Source: an uncultured Flaviramulus sp. (GTDB lineage Bacteria > Bacteroidota > Bacteroidia > Flavobacteriales > Flavobacteriaceae). From it: a stretch of DNA of 64,000 nt. Under the pieces are notes generated by a model. The model did not search any database. It had not been told where the DNA came from and saw nothing but the letters and a program-made list of their open reading frames with translations. The translations under genes and the position numbers were made by a program. The stretch spans positions 19,199 to 83,198 of the forward strand of contig CANKVS010000006.1 of NCBI GenBank assembly GCA_947487155.1, in the 5' to 3' direction. Of this stretch, positions 16,081 through 26,510 are shown in pieces. The number at the start of each line of letters is the position of its first letter. Positions within the stretch are counted from its first letter, which is position 1.

Positions 16081-18999
16081 ATGCGCCATTTCATTTTTAA
16101 AACCTCACTTTTTTTAATAGCAGCAACCTCTTTTGCTCAAATAAAAAGTAACCCATTATTTGTTGAAAACCAGGAAGCTCAATTAAAATGGGTCGATAGT
16201 GTATATGCATCTTTAAGTTTAAAAGAAAAAATTGGGCAACTTTATATGGTTCAGGTTTTTTCTAATCAGGATAAAGGCACCAAAAATGCTATTGTTAAAC
16301 AAATTCAAAATTATAATATAGGAGGGGTTATTTTTTCAATTGGCGGTCCAGTGAAACAAGCTAAATTGAATAACGAATTGCAAGCAATTTCTAAAGTGCC
16401 ACTTTTAGTTGGAATGGATGCCGAATGGGGTTTAGGCATGCGATTAGATTCTACTTATGCATTTCCTTGGAATATGACTCTTGGAGCTATAAAAGACAAT
16501 AAACTTGTTGAGCAAACAGGAAAGCAAATAGGGGAGCATTGTAAACGTTTGGGCGTTCATTTTAATTTTGCACCAGTTGTAGATATAAACACAAACCCTA
16601 AAAACCCAATTATAGGAAATCGCTCTTTTGGTGAAGATCGCGATAATGTTACAGAAAAGGCACTGGCTTTTATGAAAGGCATGCAAAATGCAGGTGTTTT
16701 GGCAACTGCAAAACATTTTCCTGGTCATGGCGACACCCATCAAGATTCACATAAAACCCTGCCTACTATTAATTTCAACGAAAAACGAATCGATTCTATT
16801 GAGTTATATCCGTATAAAAAGCTAATTAAAGAAGGGCTTTCAAGCGTTATGGTTGCGCATTTAAATGTACCTAGTTTAGAATCACGTTCTGGGTATCCGT
16901 CGTCATTATCAGAACATATTGTTACTAATGTTCTAAAGGACACTTTAGGTTTTAAAGGACTCATATTTACCGATGCTTTAAACATGAAAGGCGCTTCAAA
17001 TTTTGATGAACCTGGAGCTATAGATTTGGCAGCTTTTAAAGCGGGTAATGATGTTTTACTTGTTTCAGAAGATATGCCTATGGGCATTTTAAAAATTAAA
17101 GAAGCTTGTGATTCTGGCGAGATTACCGAAGACCGTTTAGCACATTCAGTAAAAAAGATTTTATTGGCAAAGTATAAAGCAGGCTTGCATAATTATAAAC
17201 CTGTAGGCTTGTATAATTTGCATGACGATTTAAACCGAATTAAGGATGATGTTTTGTATGAAGAGCTTATTGAAAACGCAATAACTGTGGTAAAAAATAA
17301 AGCCAATTTATTACCGTTACGTCAGTTAGAAACTAAAAGCATTGCCTATGTTGAATTGGGAGACGATAGTGGTATGCCATTTTTCAAGGAATTAAAAAAG
17401 TATACTAAAGTTCATAAAATAGAATCAGATAATTTAGATGATTTAATAAATAAGTTACATCCTTATAATACAGTTGTTGTTGGGTTTCATCGTTCTAACG
17501 AAAACCCGTGGAAAAGCTATAAATTAAGTAACATAGAGTTGGTTTGGTTGTACGAAATAGCAAGAACACATACGGTTATTTTAGATGTATTTGTTAAGCC
17601 TTATACGCTTTTAGATATAAAGTCCTTTGAAAATATTGAAAGTGTTGTAGTAAGTTATCAAAATAGCGAAATAGCACAACAAAAATCGGCACAACTTATT
17701 TTTGGAGCTATTGCATCAAAGGGGGCTTTACCCGTGTCTATAGCACCCTTTTTTAAGGTAGGAGAAGGTATAAAAAATAACGCCATTAACAGATTGAGTT
17801 ATACCGTGCCAGAGCGCGCAGGAATGAGTTCTGAAAAACTTAAAAAAATAGACTCAATAGCTCAAGCTGCGGTAAATTTAAAAATGACTCCAGGTATTCA
17901 GCTTTTAATAGCCAGAGAAGGAAAAGTGATTTATAACAAGAATTTTGGAAAACACACGTATAAAGGAAAGGAAAAAGTAGGGTTTGATGATATTTACGAT
18001 GTAGCATCGCTTACTAAAATATTATCAACGTTACCTTTGCTTATGGAAATGGAAGAACAAGGGATTGTTAATTTAGATTCTAAACTCGCAGATATTTTAT
18101 CAGAATATAAAGGTTCTAATAAAGCTAGTATTACAATTAAAGAAATGCTATCTCACTATGCAAGATTACGCCCTTGGGAACCATTTTATTATCATACATT
18201 AGATTCGGTTACAAAACGACCAGATGAAAAATATTATAGAAAGTCATTAAATGACACATTCAATATTAAAGTTGCTAAAAATTTATATTTAAGAAGTGAT
18301 TATCAGGATTCTATACAAACCATTATTAAAGATTCAGATTTGTTAGAAAGTCTTCGGTACCGCTATAGCGATTTTCCGTATTATATCTTAAAGAAATTTA
18401 TAGAAAAGCATTACGACAAACCTTTAAATGAAATAGTTCAAGATCATTTTTTTCAGTCATTAGGAGCTAATTATACCTTATACAATCCGTATGAAAGAAT
18501 TAGTAATAAAAAGATTGTTCCAACTGAGATTGACGATTATTTTCGCTATCAAAAAATTCATGGTTATGTGCACGATATGGGAGCAGCAATGCAAAATGGA
18601 GTAGGAGGTCATGCGGGGGTTTTTAGTAATGCTAACGATGTTGCTAAAATTATGCAAATGTATTTGCAAAAAGGATTTTATGGCGGTAAACGTTATCTTA
18701 AACGTAAAACTATAAACAAGTTTAACACCTGCTATTATTGCGAAAAAAATAATAGACGAGGCGTAGGTTTCGATAAACCGCAATTAGGAGATGAGGGACC
18801 AACGTGTGGTTGTATCTCAATGACAAGCTTTGGTCATTCTGGTTTTACAGGCACCTATGCTTGGGCAGATCCAGACGAGGAAATAGTCTATGTATTTTTA
18901 GCAAACAGGACGTACCCTAGAGCTGGAAAAAATGTGTTATTAAAAGAGAATATTAGAACAAATATTCAGCGTTTTATTTATGAAGCGATAACTGAATAA
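16081..18999 (+). CDS. NagZ-type GH3 beta-N-acetylhexosaminidase fused to a serine beta-lactamase-fold domain
   Basis: The 972-residue protein has a signal peptide (FLIAATSFAQ). Residues 35-370 are a GH3 TIM barrel with the NagZ motif KHFPGHGDTHQDSH, whose His/Asp act as the acid/base, and the nucleophile Asp in FTDALNMKGA. A GH3 C-terminal domain spans about 390-570. The last 380 residues are a beta-lactamase/transpeptidase-like domain with the SxxK motif in VASLTKIL and HSGFTG near the end. The combination suggests removal of GlcNAc from muropeptides plus a second hydrolytic activity in the periplasm. The fusion is known in Bacteroidota. It precedes bshA by 22 bases. Confidence 0.9.
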   Translation: MRHFIFKTSLFLIAATSFAQIKSNPLFVENQEAQLKWVDSVYASLSLKEKIGQLYMVQVFSNQDKGTKNAIVKQIQNYNIGGVIFSIGGPVKQAKLNNELQAISKVPLLVGMDAEWGLGMRLDSTYAFPWNMTLGAIKDNKLVEQTGKQIGEHCKRLGVHFNFAPVVDINTNPKNPIIGNRSFGEDRDNVTEKALAFMKGMQNAGVLATAKHFPGHGDTHQDSHKTLPTINFNEKRIDSIELYPYKKLIKEGLSSVMVAHLNVPSLESRSGYPSSLSEHIVTNVLKDTLGFKGLIFTDALNMKGASNFDEPGAIDLAAFKAGNDVLLVSEDMPMGILKIKEACDSGEITEDRLAHSVKKILLAKYKAGLHNYKPVGLYNLHDDLNRIKDDVLYEELIENAITVVKNKANLLPLRQLETKSIAYVELGDDSGMPFFKELKKYTKVHKIESDNLDDLINKLHPYNTVVVGFHRSNENPWKSYKLSNIELVWLYEIARTHTVILDVFVKPYTLLDIKSFENIESVVVSYQNSEIAQQKSAQLIFGAIASKGALPVSIAPFFKVGEGIKNNAINRLSYTVPERAGMSSEKLKKIDSIAQAAVNLKMTPGIQLLIAREGKVIYNKNFGKHTYKGKEKVGFDDIYDVASLTKILSTLPLLMEMEEQGIVNLDSKLADILSEYKGSNKASITIKEMLSHYARLRPWEPFYYHTLDSVTKRPDEKYYRKSLNDTFNIKVAKNLYLRSDYQDSIQTIIKDSDLLESLRYRYSDFPYYILKKFIEKHYDKPLNEIVQDHFFQSLGANYTLYNPYERISNKKIVPTEIDDYFRYQKIHGYVHDMGAAMQNGVGGHAGVFSNANDVAKIMQMYLQKGFYGGKRYLKRKTINKFNTCYYCEKNNRRGVGFDKPQLGDEGPTCGCISMTSFGHSGFTGTYAWADPDEEIVYVFLANRTYPRAGKNVLLKENIRTNIQRFIYEAITE

Positions 19000-19021
19000 A
19001 AATATACTTAAAATTAAAAAA

Positions 19022-20158
19022 ATGAAGATAGGTATTGTTTGTTATCCTACGTTTGGAGGTAGTGGTGTGGTTGCCACAGAACTTGGATTGGAGCTTTCTA
19101 AACGCGGACACGAAATACATTTTATTACATATAATCAACCAGTAAGGTTGGAGTTACTTAGTAATCATGTGCATTACCACGAGGTCAATGTACCTGAATA
19201 TCCATTATTTCACTATCAACCCTACGAGCTTGCCTTATCAAGTAAATTGGTAGATATGGTGAAGCTTCATGGTATAGAGATTCTGCACGTACATTATGCA
19301 ATACCACACGCTTATGCAGCGTTTATGGCAAAAAAAATGTTAGAGGAAGAAGGGATTTATGTGCCAATAGTTACAACCTTGCATGGTACCGATATAACTT
19401 TAGTAGGAAGTCATCCGTTCTATAAACCAGCGGTAACTTTTAGTATTAATAAATCGGATGCAGTTACTGCGGTATCTCAGAGTTTAAAGGAAGATACCTT
19501 AAGATTATTCGATATAAAGAATAACATACATGTTGTGCCAAATTTTATTGATTTAAATAAGTATAATCATGGATTTACAGATTGCCAACGTGGGATGATG
19601 GCTACTGATGATGAAAAAATAATAACGCATATTAGTAACCTTCGAGAGGTTAAACGCGTACAAGATGTTGTAGCGGTGTTTTATAACATTCAAAAGGCAA
19701 TGCCTGCAAAATTGATGTTAGTTGGTGAAGGTCCAGAACGCGAAAAAATAGAATATCGTTGTCAGGAATTAGGAATTTTAGATAAGGTTGTTTTCTTTGG
19801 AAAAAGTAACGAGATAGATAAAATATTATGTTTTAGCGACTTGTTTTTGCTGCCTTCAAAAACTGAAAGTTTTGGATTAGCAGCATTAGAAGCCATGGCT
19901 TCTGGAGTACCCGTTATTTCTAGTAATACAGGTGGAATTCCAGAAGTTAATATACAAGGCGTTTCTGGATTTCTAAGTAATGTTGGAGATGTTGATGATA
20001 TGACCAAAAATGCCCTTCATATTTTAAGCGATGATGCACGCTTAGAAACCTTTAAAAGTAATGCCAAAAAAGAATCATTAAAGTTTGATTTACATGAAAT
20101 AGTGCCGCAATACGAGGCTATTTATGAAGATACATTAACTAAGTGTTTGGTGTTGTAG
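19022..20158 (+). CDS. bshA: N-acetyl-alpha-D-glucosaminyl L-malate synthase
   Basis: The 378-residue GT-B glycosyltransferase (GT4) starts MKIGIVCYPTFGGSGVVATE, the hallmark of BshA. It also has the GT4 features HVHYAIPHAYAA, TLHGTDITLVG and the C-terminal ESFGLAALEAMASGVPVIS, whose Glu contacts the nucleotide sugar. BshA joins GlcNAc from UDP-GlcNAc to L-malate, the first step of bacillithiol synthesis, so this organism probably makes bacillithiol as its low-molecular-weight thiol. bshB and bshC are not in the window. It is probably co-transcribed with the preceding gene. Confidence 0.93.
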   Translation: MKIGIVCYPTFGGSGVVATELGLELSKRGHEIHFITYNQPVRLELLSNHVHYHEVNVPEYPLFHYQPYELALSSKLVDMVKLHGIEILHVHYAIPHAYAAFMAKKMLEEEGIYVPIVTTLHGTDITLVGSHPFYKPAVTFSINKSDAVTAVSQSLKEDTLRLFDIKNNIHVVPNFIDLNKYNHGFTDCQRGMMATDDEKIITHISNLREVKRVQDVVAVFYNIQKAMPAKLMLVGEGPEREKIEYRCQELGILDKVVFFGKSNEIDKILCFSDLFLLPSKTESFGLAALEAMASGVPVISSNTGGIPEVNIQGVSGFLSNVGDVDDMTKNALHILSDDARLETFKSNAKKESLKFDLHEIVPQYEAIYEDTLTKCLVL

Positions 20159-20439
20159 TGCTGTTCTTAATTTGATTGAGATAAGACAGCAGGATGACGA
20201 GTCCTTTTCTATTTCAAGTATTTGCTTTTTTCTTTAAGGTTGGTTAGTTTTTTTCTTATAATAAAAATTAATTCTATTTCAATTTATCACACAAACTTCA
20301 AAATTAATAAGAAATAAAAGTGCAATTTATACAATATAAATACACTGTTTACCCATACAAAAACCATACACATTAAATTAAACCCCTTATTTATAAAGGA
20401 TTTGTGTTATATTTATAACTCAACAAAAGATATTTTTGT
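20159..20439. other. Intergenic region upstream of the PUL regulator
   Basis: An imperfect hairpin, GCTGTTCTTA then TAAGACAGC, lies at about 20160-20190 just after bshA without a following T-run. The PUL site-like sequence at 20351-20370 is listed separately. Otherwise the region is AT-rich without a supported gene. Confidence 0.4.
20351..20370 (+). promoter_or_regulatory. PUL regulator site, divergent copy upstream of the regulator gene
   Basis: The sequence ACCCATACAAAAACCATACA shares the ACCCATAC half-site with the copy upstream of susC and ends in ACCATACA rather than ACCACAACA. It lies 70-90 bases before the regulator start codon, where autoregulation could act. The match is weaker than the two main copies. 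Confidence 0.4.
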
Positions 20440-23247
20440 ATGCGAATAATTGTTACAGTTAGATTTTTAATGTTTTTTTTCGCCGCTTTAATGTTGAGAG
20501 CGCAAGAATTACCACCTATTCAAATTTATACACCAGAGATGTATGGTGCTGAGAATCAGAATTGGTCTATAGCACAATCAAAAGAGCAGTATATTTATGT
20601 AGCAAATAATAAAGGATTACTTGAATTTAACGGTGCAGAATGGAAATTGTACCCTTCTCCCAACGAAACTATAATTCGTTCAGTTTGTGTTATCGACGAT
20701 TTTATTTATACTGGATGTAATAATGAATTTGGTTATTGGCATAGAAATGAATTTGGAGTTTTACATTACACATCATTATCTAAAAGCCTACACATAAATT
20801 TTTCAGACGAAGAAGAATTCTGGAGTATAATAAAGCTAGATAATTACATTCTGTTTCAATCTCTTAAAAGAATTTATATTTATAACAAAAGTGATAATAC
20901 ATACGCTGTTATAGACTCAGAGACCACAATACATAAAATGTTTTTAGTCAATGAGGTTATCTATTTTCAAAAAACAAAAGATGGTATTTATAAAATTGAA
21001 AATGGAATATCAAAATTAGTTTCAAATTCACAGATTCTTAAAACTAATTTGTTGGTTAACATGTTTAATTATAAAGATAAAACGCTATTGCAAACCGAGG
21101 ATAATGGGTTTTATTTTTTAAAAGATAACATCTTAGATAAATGGCATATTGATGCAAATATAAAACTAGAAAAAGAACATGTTTTTAGAAGCACACAGTT
21201 AAAAGATGGAAGTTTTATACTAGGAACCAGATCAAATGGGATATTGCATCTTACTCCAGACGGAGAAATTAATAACCATATAAATAGTGCCAATGGACTA
21301 AGTAATAATACCATTCACGCTGTTTTTGAAGATGCAGAACATAATATTTGGCTAGCATTAGATAACGGAGTTAATTGTATCAATATTAAATCGCCATTTA
21401 GAATTTATAACGATAAAGAAGGTAAAATAGGTACCGTTTATGCATCTGCTATATTTAAAAATCGTCTGTATTTAGGGACAAACCAAGGCTTGTATTACAA
21501 AAAGTTAAATTCTAATAACAAATTTGAATTTATTGAAGGTACTCAAGGCCCTGTAAGGTGCTTGGTTGAATTTGATAATACTTTGTTTTGTGGGCATAAT
21601 ACAGGGACGTTTATTGTAGACGGAAATACAGCTAAATTGACTATTGATGTAGAAGGTACTTGGAATATTATTCCAATTGGTCCTGAAAAAAATATGTTAC
21701 TTCAAGGAAATTATAACGGGCTTAATGTTATTGAAAAGAAAAATAACGCATGGGTATTTAAAAATAAAATTGAAGGATTCGATACATCAAGTAAGTTTTT
21801 TGAAGTACTTGATAACAAAATTTTTGTGAGTCATGAGTATAAAGGTGTTTTTAAAATTGAAGTTAATGAAAATTTCACCAGAGCAAAGAAAGTAATTAAA
21901 GACACGCTTATAGATAAAGGGGCTAATTCTAGCCTTATAACATATAATGATAATTTACTTTATGCCTATAAAGCAGGTGTTTTTAAATATAAAGCAGCAA
22001 GCAATACATTTATAAAAGACTCAATGTTGACTGGTTTATATACCGATAAAGAATATTTATCAGGGAAACTTATCCCCGATAAAAAAAACAATATGCTTTG
22101 GGGGTTTTCTATAAACAATCTGAGTTATGTATCTCCAGGTAAATTAAGCAGTGCTTCTACGGTAAATAAAATCCCTTTTTCTAAAGCCTTACCACGAGGA
22201 TTAACGGGATATGAAAATATCTCTCACTTAAAAAATAATAAACATTTAATAGGTACTTCTACAGGATATGTAGTTGTAGATTTAGATAAATTACAAGAAA
22301 AATCATATAACGTTTCTATTGAAGATATTACAAAAAGTAGTATAAATCATGAATTTCAAATAGTAAATAAGTTTAATACAGGAGATTTTAAAAATAACTA
22401 TAATAATTTAAGGTTAACATATAATGTGCCAGAGTTTGATAAATATTTAGATACTAAATATCAATATAAATTAGAAGGGTTTTATCCAGAGTGGAGTAAT
22501 TGGTCAACAAACTCAAGTATATTATTTGAAAACTTACCTTATGGCAATTATGTCTTTAATGTAAGAGCAAAAGTGGGTAATAATATAACGAATAATATTG
22601 CTACATATACGTTTAAAATTCAAAGGCCATGGTATCTTTCAAACACATTTATAGTTTTATATGTTTTAGCCTTTTTACTTTTTTCATTCTTAATGCATAA
22701 TCTTTATAAGCGTCATTATAGAAAGCAACAAGAAAAATTAATACAAAAAGCAAATCGCGATTTAGAGTTAAAAGAGTTGGAAAACAAGCAGCAATTTATG
22801 CGTTTTAATAATGAAAAATTAAGGCAGGATATAGATAATAAAAATAGAGAGCTTGGTATTTCTACAATGAGTTTAATTAAAAAGAATGAATTTTTAAATA
22901 GCATTAAAAAAGAATTAAAAAATATTTCTGACTCAGATAAAAATTTAAAATCGGTTATTAGAATTATAGACAAAAATCTTAATAATAATGATGATTGGCA
23001 TGTGTTTGAAGAAGCTTTTAATAATGCCGATAAAGATTTTATTAAGAAGATTAAAACATTGCATCCTGCTCTAACATCAAACGATTTAAGATTGTGTGCT
23101 TACCTAAGGTTAAATTTATCATCAAAAGAAATTGCTCCACTACTTAATATATCTTCTAGAAGTGTTGAAGTTAAACGCTATCGATTAAGAAAAAAGATAG
23201 GTTTACAGCATGAATCTAGTTTAACAGATTATATTTTAGAAATATAA
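20440..23247 (+). CDS. Membrane-spanning PUL regulator: ligand-binding propeller, Y_Y_Y domain, LuxR-type HTH
   Basis: The 935-residue protein has a signal peptide (FLMFFFAALMLRAQ), about 620 residues of propeller repeats (for example NNKGLLEFNGAEWKLY and DAEHNIWLALDNGVNCI), and a Y_Y_Y domain at about 655-733 (YQYKLEGFYPEWSNWS). One membrane helix follows near 737-757, then a Lys/Glu-rich coiled coil and a C-terminal HTH (LSSKEIAPLLNISSRSVEVK). It lacks kinase and receiver domains, so the periplasmic sensor appears to act directly on the DNA-binding domain. Regulators of this kind sense released oligosaccharides and activate the adjacent susCD. The neighbouring PUL and its repeated sites make it the likely activator. 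Confidence 0.88.
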   Translation: MRIIVTVRFLMFFFAALMLRAQELPPIQIYTPEMYGAENQNWSIAQSKEQYIYVANNKGLLEFNGAEWKLYPSPNETIIRSVCVIDDFIYTGCNNEFGYWHRNEFGVLHYTSLSKSLHINFSDEEEFWSIIKLDNYILFQSLKRIYIYNKSDNTYAVIDSETTIHKMFLVNEVIYFQKTKDGIYKIENGISKLVSNSQILKTNLLVNMFNYKDKTLLQTEDNGFYFLKDNILDKWHIDANIKLEKEHVFRSTQLKDGSFILGTRSNGILHLTPDGEINNHINSANGLSNNTIHAVFEDAEHNIWLALDNGVNCINIKSPFRIYNDKEGKIGTVYASAIFKNRLYLGTNQGLYYKKLNSNNKFEFIEGTQGPVRCLVEFDNTLFCGHNTGTFIVDGNTAKLTIDVEGTWNIIPIGPEKNMLLQGNYNGLNVIEKKNNAWVFKNKIEGFDTSSKFFEVLDNKIFVSHEYKGVFKIEVNENFTRAKKVIKDTLIDKGANSSLITYNDNLLYAYKAGVFKYKAASNTFIKDSMLTGLYTDKEYLSGKLIPDKKNNMLWGFSINNLSYVSPGKLSSASTVNKIPFSKALPRGLTGYENISHLKNNKHLIGTSTGYVVVDLDKLQEKSYNVSIEDITKSSINHEFQIVNKFNTGDFKNNYNNLRLTYNVPEFDKYLDTKYQYKLEGFYPEWSNWSTNSSILFENLPYGNYVFNVRAKVGNNITNNIATYTFKIQRPWYLSNTFIVLYVLAFLLFSFLMHNLYKRHYRKQQEKLIQKANRDLELKELENKQQFMRFNNEKLRQDIDNKNRELGISTMSLIKKNEFLNSIKKELKNISDSDKNLKSVIRIIDKNLNNNDDWHVFEEAFNNADKDFIKKIKTLHPALTSNDLRLCAYLRLNLSSKEIAPLLNISSRSVEVKRYRLRKKIGLQHESSLTDYILEI

Positions 23248-23269
23248 TTGCTATACATTTAGCTATTTC

Positions 23270-23289
23270 ACCCATACTTTACCACAACA
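23270..23289 (+). promoter_or_regulatory. PUL regulator site 1 (susC promoter)
   Basis: ACCCATACTTTACCACAACA matches the site at 31078 at 18 of 20 positions. It has two ACC-led half-sites 11 bases apart, about one helical turn. The second half-site starts 74 bases before the TTTG of the promoter at 23355. Conservation of both sequence and spacing at two promoters supports an activator site. Confidence 0.65.
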
Positions 23290-23354
23290 TTTAAAAAAGT
23301 AGTAATTTATTCTTACAATTAGTAGGTTGTTTATTTCCTAATAAAATAGGGCTA

Positions 23355-23387
23355 TTTGTAAGGTTTTCGTAAAATAAATGAATTTTG
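23355..23387 (+). promoter_or_regulatory. susC operon promoter
   Basis: TTTG (23355-23358), a 20-base spacer and TGAATTTT followed by G (23379-23387) approximate the Bacteroidota -33/-7 promoter. The predicted start falls at about 23394, where TGTATGTTTTTTGTT begins. The same string follows the homologous promoter at 31164. The 5' leader would be about 80 bases. Confidence 0.6.
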
Positions 23388-23475
23388 TTTAACATGTATG
23401 TTTTTTGTTTGGGCAAAAAATATGGATTCTTCAATTTTCAAAACTAGATTTACGAAAACTAAAAAAACTAACTAG

Positions 23476-26400
23476 ATGAGACAAAATCTCTTTAAAATTC
23501 TAACACTACTTTTTATCACTTACTCAGGTGCGCAAAATGTAACTGTTAGTGGAAATGTTCAAGACGATACAGGTTTCCCAATACCGGGAGCTAATGTATT
23601 GGTCAAAAATACCAGTAAAGGAACCGTAACTGATTTTGATGGTAATTTTACTATTGATGATATTCAAACAGGTTCAACACTTATTTTTAGTTATATCGGT
23701 TATATAACTCAAGAAGTAGTAATTGCTAATAGTGATAATCTTGCAATTCAATTACTACCAGATGTAGCCCAACTAAATGAAATAGTTGTTATTGGTTATG
23801 GTACACAAACCAAGAAAGAAATAACTGGAGCAGTATCTGTTATTGGTGCAGAGACTATTGATGCTTTGAAACCAACACGAGTGGAACAAGCCCTTCAAGG
23901 ACAAGTTGCTGGTGTTAATATTACATCGCAATCAGGTTCTCCAGGTGGAGGAACAACTATTAGTATTAGAGGGGTTTCTACAAACGGCGACAGCAGACCT
24001 TTAATATTGGTTGATGGTAATGTTGTTGAAGATTTAAGTGTTGTTAACCCAAGTGATATTGAAAGCATAAATATACTTAAAGATGCAACCGCTGGTATTT
24101 ACGGAGTTAGAGCAGCAAATGGTGTGGTTTTAATTACAACGAAAACAGGGCGTAGAGATATGCCTTTAACAGTTGAGTATAATGCTTATGGAGGATTTCA
24201 ACAAACCACAAGAGAATTACCTGCCCTAAACGCAACAGAATATGCTTTATTAGTAAATGAGGCATTCGCTGCTGGAGGAAGTGATCCTGTTTTTACAAAT
24301 ATAGCAGCTTTAGGCGTAGGCACAAACTGGCAAGATGAGGTGTTTCAATCAGCTCCAATTTTTAACAATAGTATTACTTTTAAAGGCGGTACAGAAAAAT
24401 CATCTTACTCATTCAGTAGCTCTTTTTTAACGCAAGATGGTATTGTAGGTGGAAGCAAATCTAACTTTACACGTTTTACAAAGCGTGCGAGTTATAACTT
24501 AGATTTTTTAGAAAACTTTAAGCTTACCACAGGGTTAACATATACACATACAAACAAACAAAACCTTATAGAATCTGCATTAGGTTCAGTACTTTTTAAC
24601 GCTTTAAATATGGCACCAAATTTATCAGTTTTTGATGAGCTTGGAGAGTACACTATAGCTGAAGGCTTGGGGAACGAAGTTATAAACCCGATAGCTCAAA
24701 CTGCAAATGCTTACGATAGAACTAAGGTTAGCAGGCTTAGTGGAAATGCAGGCTTAGGATATAATTTCTTAGAGCATTTTACAGCACAGGCTAATATTCA
24801 ATTTAATTATTCTGAAGTAAGATCTAAAATATTCAGGCCAGTTGTCAATTATGGAAGTGGTAAGGTATTTAATATAGATAGAAGCGAAGTTATAGAAAAC
24901 CTTGATTATTTTAGAGACTATACGTTTGATGCTTTTATTAAATATGAAAACACATTTAAAGACGTTCATAAAGTTAATGTACTATTAGGTACTTCTATTT
25001 TTAAAACAACAGGGGAGTTTACAGGAAAGAAAGGGTTTGATATTAGAGGAAATTCGGTCGTAAATGCAAATATAGAGGAAGCAAGTAGTGTAGAAGATAG
25101 ATTTCAGCTTAAAGGAAGAAACGACACATTCGATTCTAGATTACTATCATACTTTGCGAGAGTACAATACGATTATAAAGGTAGATATTTACTATCAGCT
25201 GTAGTACGTCGAGATGGGTCTTCTAAGTTTGGCCCTGCTAATAAATTTGGTATTTTCCCTTCAGGTTCTATAGGATGGATTGCTTCAGATGAAGATTTTC
25301 TTGCAGATAGTAATACGATAGACTTCTTAAAGTTTAGAGCGTCTTATGGTATATTAGGTAACGACAGAATTGGAGATTTTAGATTTGTATCGTTATTAAA
25401 CGGAGAAGGTACTTACGTATTTAACGATCAGTTGGTGAACGGATTAGCGCCAGGAGTTATAGCCAACCCAGAAATACGATGGGAAAAGCAAAAAACTCTA
25501 GATATAGGTGTTGATATGAAGTTTTTAAATAATAAGCTAGATATTACTGCTGATTATTTTAAGAAAAGAACAGAAGATTTATTGGTGACCCCTCAAGTTT
25601 CAGGAGTCATTGGAGGAGCAGCAGCAGGTTCTGGTGCACCAACCATTAATGCTGGAGTTGTAGAAAACAAAGGTTTAGAATTCGCTATTGGATATTCAGA
25701 TAATTTAAGCGACAATTTTAAATTCAGTATTAAATATAACGTTACAGCAATTGAGAATGAAGTTGTTTCTGTAAGTGCAGATGGAGACTTTCTTTCTGGC
25801 GGAAGTTTTGGTGTAGGCCAAGATCCACCTTCTAGAATGGAGGCAGGTTTTCCAATAGGTTATTTCAGAGGATTTAAAACCAATGGTGTTTTTCAAAACC
25901 AAGCAGAGGTTAATAATTCTGCTGTAATTGATAATAATGTACAAGCTGGTGACTTAAGATTTGTAGACCTTAATAATGATGGTGTAATTGATGATGATGA
26001 TAAAACCAATTTAGGAGACCCACTTCCAGATGCTACGATGGGACTTAATATATCTTTTGATTATAAAAACTTTGATTTTTCAGCTTATGCATTTGCTTCA
26101 TTAGGAAACGAAATTGTACGTAATTATGAGCGTAATCAAAATTTAACAAATAGAACGGTTAATTATTTAAACCGTTGGACAGGAGAGGGAACTTCAAACA
26201 CAGACCCGAGAGTTACATCTGGAGCAAATTCAAATGGATTATTTTCAGATTATTTTGTAGAAGATGGATCTTTTGTTCGATTACAAAACATACAATTAGG
26301 GTATACTATTAACCCTAAATCAGAAGATTCAAAAATAAACAAGCTACGCTTATATGTATCAGCGAGCAATCTTTTTACATTAACAGAATACAGAGGTTAC

Positions 26401-26502
26401 GATCCAACAGCATCATCAGGTGCTCCAATTGGAGGAGGAATAGACCAAGGGTTTTATCCTAATCCAAAAACATTTTTATTTGGTCTTAACTTAAAATTTT
26501 AA
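23476..26502 (+). CDS. SusC/RagA-type TonB-dependent glucan transporter
   Basis: The 1008-residue protein has a signal peptide (LTLLFITYSGAQ), a CarboxypepD_reg-like domain (about 22-100, VSGNVQDDTGFPIPGANVL) and the SusC-type TonB-box region LNEIVVIGYGTQTKKE. A plug domain (about 115-225, IRGVSTNGDSRPLILVDGN and ILKDATAGIYGVRAANGVV) and a 22-strand barrel to the C-terminal FLFGLNLKF follow. With the SusD lid encoded eight bases downstream it imports oligosaccharides across the outer membrane using TonB energy. GH16, GH17, GH30 and phosphorylase genes in the same locus point to beta-1,3/1,6-glucan as substrate. No extra STN domain is present, which fits control by the HTH sensor rather than an ECF sigma factor. 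Confidence 0.95.
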   Translation: MRQNLFKILTLLFITYSGAQNVTVSGNVQDDTGFPIPGANVLVKNTSKGTVTDFDGNFTIDDIQTGSTLIFSYIGYITQEVVIANSDNLAIQLLPDVAQLNEIVVIGYGTQTKKEITGAVSVIGAETIDALKPTRVEQALQGQVAGVNITSQSGSPGGGTTISIRGVSTNGDSRPLILVDGNVVEDLSVVNPSDIESINILKDATAGIYGVRAANGVVLITTKTGRRDMPLTVEYNAYGGFQQTTRELPALNATEYALLVNEAFAAGGSDPVFTNIAALGVGTNWQDEVFQSAPIFNNSITFKGGTEKSSYSFSSSFLTQDGIVGGSKSNFTRFTKRASYNLDFLENFKLTTGLTYTHTNKQNLIESALGSVLFNALNMAPNLSVFDELGEYTIAEGLGNEVINPIAQTANAYDRTKVSRLSGNAGLGYNFLEHFTAQANIQFNYSEVRSKIFRPVVNYGSGKVFNIDRSEVIENLDYFRDYTFDAFIKYENTFKDVHKVNVLLGTSIFKTTGEFTGKKGFDIRGNSVVNANIEEASSVEDRFQLKGRNDTFDSRLLSYFARVQYDYKGRYLLSAVVRRDGSSKFGPANKFGIFPSGSIGWIASDEDFLADSNTIDFLKFRASYGILGNDRIGDFRFVSLLNGEGTYVFNDQLVNGLAPGVIANPEIRWEKQKTLDIGVDMKFLNNKLDITADYFKKRTEDLLVTPQVSGVIGGAAAGSGAPTINAGVVENKGLEFAIGYSDNLSDNFKFSIKYNVTAIENEVVSVSADGDFLSGGSFGVGQDPPSRMEAGFPIGYFRGFKTNGVFQNQAEVNNSAVIDNNVQAGDLRFVDLNNDGVIDDDDKTNLGDPLPDATMGLNISFDYKNFDFSAYAFASLGNEIVRNYERNQNLTNRTVNYLNRWTGEGTSNTDPRVTSGANSNGLFSDYFVEDGSFVRLQNIQLGYTINPKSEDSKINKLRLYVSASNLFTLTEYRGYDPTASSGAPIGGGIDQGFYPNPKTFLFGLNLKF

Positions 26503-26510
26503 TTAGCGTT

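Noticed and set aside
16081..18999. The GH3 protein as the beta-glucosidase of the laminarin locus
   Set aside because: KHFPGHGDTHQDSH is the NagZ motif and the beta-lactamase-fold tail fits cell-wall recycling; it is also outside the PUL operons.
20431..20467. TATTTTTG just before the regulator ATG, and TTTG-N21-TAGATTTT inside its first codons, as promoters
   Set aside because: Either would place the transcript start at or after the start codon and remove the signal peptide.
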